A DNA stretch of 5,968 nt. Origin: Methanocorpusculum sp. (lineage in GTDB: Archaea > Halobacteriota > Methanomicrobia > Methanomicrobiales > Methanocorpusculaceae). Position 1 is the first letter of the stretch. The number at the start of each line of letters is the position of its first letter. A program made the translations under genes and the position numbers. The notes below the pieces were generated by a model. That model did not search any database. It saw nothing but the letters and a program-made list of their open reading frames with translations, and was not told the origin of the DNA. This document shows positions 4,940 through 5,968 of the stretch, in pieces. Location: the NCBI GenBank assembly GCA_030539595.1, contig JAUNXW010000105.1, positions 1 through 5,968 on the forward strand. The letters run 5' to 3'.

Positions 4940-5595
4940 AACTGATAATATTTACCGCAGTGATTCTTCTGATAATTTTTTCAGCAGGATGTATCTCAAA
5001 CAGCGACCCTATCTTCACAATTGCAGACAAAACAACTGTCTATTCAGCAGACGACTCCGCAATAAATTTATCGGCGCTGAATATACCTCAGGGTGTAACA
5101 AAATATCAGCTTGTAACCTTTGACAATCCAATCCCTGACAGAAGCGATAAAATATTTCTTGAATGCACTCTTTTTGGAAAAAATGATACGGTCACTCTTG
5201 ACAGAATGAAATATGCGTTGACTGATGAAGACATTGACTCATATGCGTTCAGCACTGAAGTAACGCGTTTTACTTTAACGGTAGATGATATGGGATGTTT
5301 TAGAGCAGTTATATCGGCAGAGGGAAAAACAGTTTGTATTGGAAGCATCGGCAAAAACGGCGCAACTCTAAACGGTAAACCCCTGTATATTGTATATGTT
5401 GAGGAAGAGCAGCCTAAACCGTTCACATTTTCATTTTGTGAAATTATATATTATATTTTCCCATCCCCTGAAACATATATAGAAATTCAGAATGTGGGCG
5501 AAGATACAAATGATTCAGAAATTGTTTACCTGACAGATGAAGATTTGAAAAGGCACTCTGTATTTTGCAAATCACTCAAAGACGGAAAAAACTGA
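4936..5595 (+). CDS. Predicted lipoprotein, possibly truncated by an in-frame TGA
   Basis: A 219-residue secreted protein with an N-terminal lipoprotein signal: Lys2, a hydrophobic run at 3-15, then the lipobox FSAGC with Cys19 as the predicted lipid-anchored residue. The mature part is rich in beta-prone, alternating segments (for example RFTLTVDDMGCFRAVISAEG at 111-130) and in acidic residues. It contains a conserved-looking block NDSEIVYLTDEDL at 192-204 that recurs in the paralogue at 5800. I do not recognise a named domain. The start overlaps the upstream small membrane gene by 4 bases. After the TGA at 5593-5595 the same frame continues for 47 codons, so the true family length may be about 267 residues and this copy may lack its C-terminus. 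It is probably anchored on the outer face of the cell membrane. Confidence 0.82.
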   Translation: MKLIIFTAVILLIIFSAGCISNSDPIFTIADKTTVYSADDSAINLSALNIPQGVTKYQLVTFDNPIPDRSDKIFLECTLFGKNDTVTLDRMKYALTDEDIDSYAFSTEVTRFTLTVDDMGCFRAVISAEGKTVCIGSIGKNGATLNGKPLYIVYVEEEQPKPFTFSFCEIIYYIFPSPETYIEIQNVGEDTNDSEIVYLTDEDLKRHSVFCKSLKDGKN

Positions 5596-5621
5596 ATAAA
5601 TGTATATTCCTCATATTACAG

Positions 5622-5640
5622 AATTCCATCAGATGGAATT
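5622..5640. repeat. Perfect 9-bp inverted repeat with one-base centre
   Basis: AATTCCATC (5622-5630) and GATGGAATT (5632-5640) are exact complements around a single A. In RNA this gives a strong hairpin 26 bases after the lipoprotein TGA. No T tract follows, so it is not a typical intrinsic terminator. Confidence 0.7.
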
Positions 5641-5641
5641 T

Positions 5642-5679
5642 CCCGAAAAGAATGTGATGAGGTTCTGAGACTTTTCGGG
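5642..5679. repeat. Perfect 9-bp stem with 20-base loop
   Basis: CCCGAAAAG (5642-5650) and CTTTTCGGG (5671-5679) are exact complements enclosing 20 bases. The stem begins one base after the previous hairpin, so the two could stack in RNA. It lies within the open frame that follows the lipoprotein stop. Confidence 0.65.
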
Positions 5680-5764
5680 GCGAAATATGTGGGACTTGAT
5701 GGTAAGGTTTTCAAAATCAGCCACGGACCATTTATGTAATTATTTTTTGTATGATTTGACTGTC

Positions 5765-5773
5765 TACATATAA
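5765..5773 (+). promoter_or_regulatory. Possible TATA-like box for the second lipoprotein copy
   Basis: TACATATAA, centred near 5769, is followed about 30 bases later by the ATG at 5800. An archaeal transcript start near 5795-5797 would give an almost leaderless message. The box lies after a T-rich stretch (ATTATTTTTTG, 5740-5750) that may end the upstream transcript. None of the upstream module of the 4651-4690 promoter is repeated here. Confidence 0.4.
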
Positions 5774-5799
5774 TCAGACTCAACTATTGGATGTAGAAA

Positions 5800-5968
5800 A
5801 TGAAACCTATAATACTTACCGCACTGATTCTGTTGTCAGGTCTGATTTTTTCAGCCGGCTGCATCTCACATATTCATAGATAATATTGACTTGTCTGTAA
5901 ATGATTCAGAAAGAGTTTACCTTACGAAAGAGAATTTGAGCAAATGAGTTTGTCCTTTACAAAGTTCT
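5800..5968 (+). pseudogene. Decayed second copy of the lipoprotein gene (partial)
   Basis: The ATG at 5800 starts an intact lipoprotein signal, MKPIILTALILLSGLIFSAG followed by Cys21, closely matching the upstream lipoprotein. The frame stops at 5881-5883 after 27 codons. In another frame (5861 onward) the DNA encodes HIFIDNIDLSVNDSERVYLT followed by KENLSK, which aligns with TYIEIQNVGEDTNDSEIVYL followed by TDEDLKRH of the intact copy. Measured from each start, the NDSE block is 573 bases in for the intact copy and 100 bases in here, so about 473 bases are missing. That is not a multiple of three. A further stop at 5945-5947 interrupts the C-terminal part. It continues beyond the window edge. 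Loss of function seems likely, although the 27-residue signal peptide could still be expressed. Confidence 0.75.

Larger units (their letters stand above)
5596..5739 (+). pseudogene. In-frame C-terminal extension after the lipoprotein stop
   Basis: Directly following the TGA at 5593-5595, the same frame is open for 47 codons to a TAA at 5737-5739. The encoded peptide includes RIPSDGISRKECDEVLRLFG (residues 9-28 of the extension), then AKYVGLDGKVFKISHG, which looks like a real folded helix-strand C-terminus rather than random translation. No usable in-frame start exists near its beginning, so it can be made only by read-through of the TGA or else is a fossil of a nonsense mutation. An ancestral TGG (Trp) is one possible source of the TGA. 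Confidence 0.55.

Noticed and set aside
4929..5123. Plus-strand frame overlapping the lipoprotein start
   Set aside because: Out of frame with a lipoprotein that has a clean signal peptide and lipobox; shadow frame.
5106..5426. Minus-strand 106-residue frame inside the lipoprotein
   Set aside because: Antisense shadow; no supporting signals.
5600..5668. 22-codon frame starting at the ATG at 5600
   Set aside because: Very short, no ribosome site, and it competes with a much more protein-like frame over the same bases.
5593..5679. Selenocysteine insertion at the TGA with the downstream stems as a SECIS element
   Set aside because: Archaeal SECIS elements normally lie in untranslated regions, and I see no redox motif around the TGA or SECIS consensus in the stems. 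Nonsense mutation is simpler.

Overview
The window (about one third G+C) looks like a low-GC archaeon, most likely a methanogenic euryarchaeote. The evidence is indirect. Gene starts lie about 25-30 bases from AT-rich TATA-like boxes rather than bacterial -35/-10 pairs. The first regulator gene appears to start on a leaderless GTG. The two lipoprotein signals end in the lipobox FSAGC followed by Ile-Ser. A low-GC Firmicute is the main alternative, because the GntR/YtrA regulator with an ABC-2 exporter is a classically bacterial cassette and could have been acquired horizontally.

Region 1 (1-170) is noncoding. It ends in a perfect 18-bp palindrome that overlaps the probable promoter and is the likely autoregulatory operator. 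Region 2 (171-4187) is one tightly packed operon: a short YtrA-type GntR repressor, an ABC-2 type ATPase, and four consecutive integral-membrane permeases of the same family. Gene junctions run from a 4-base overlap to a 2-base gap, so translation is probably coupled. The last three permeases are clearly products of tandem duplication: their starts are spaced exactly 726 bases apart and share near-identical 5' ends. The operon stops at a hairpin that contains the last stop codon. The simplest reading is a repressor-controlled exporter, or membrane-stress/antimicrobial-resistance pump, whose inducer is unknown. One ATPase may serve several alternative permease pairs.

Region 3 (4188-4726) holds a convergent small membrane-protein gene on the minus strand (4242-4454), then a divergent intergenic region. 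The two promoters facing away from each other there carry matching upstream modules, including an identical 11-mer directly next to each TATA box. This suggests shared control of the small minus-strand gene and the plus-strand lipoprotein operon.

Region 4 (4727-5968) encodes a small two-helix membrane protein overlapping a predicted lipoprotein of 219 residues. After the lipoprotein's TGA stop the same frame stays open for 47 more codons with protein-like composition, so the gene is either interrupted by a nonsense mutation or read through. Two perfect 9-bp stems lie just after this TGA. A second lipoprotein copy with its own promoter-like box begins at 5800. It is a decayed paralogue: the signal peptide is intact, but about 470 bases are missing and the reading frame is shifted. 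It runs to the window end.

No rRNA, tRNA, CRISPR array, transposase or integrase was seen. All functional calls come from reading motifs by eye. No database search was possible.
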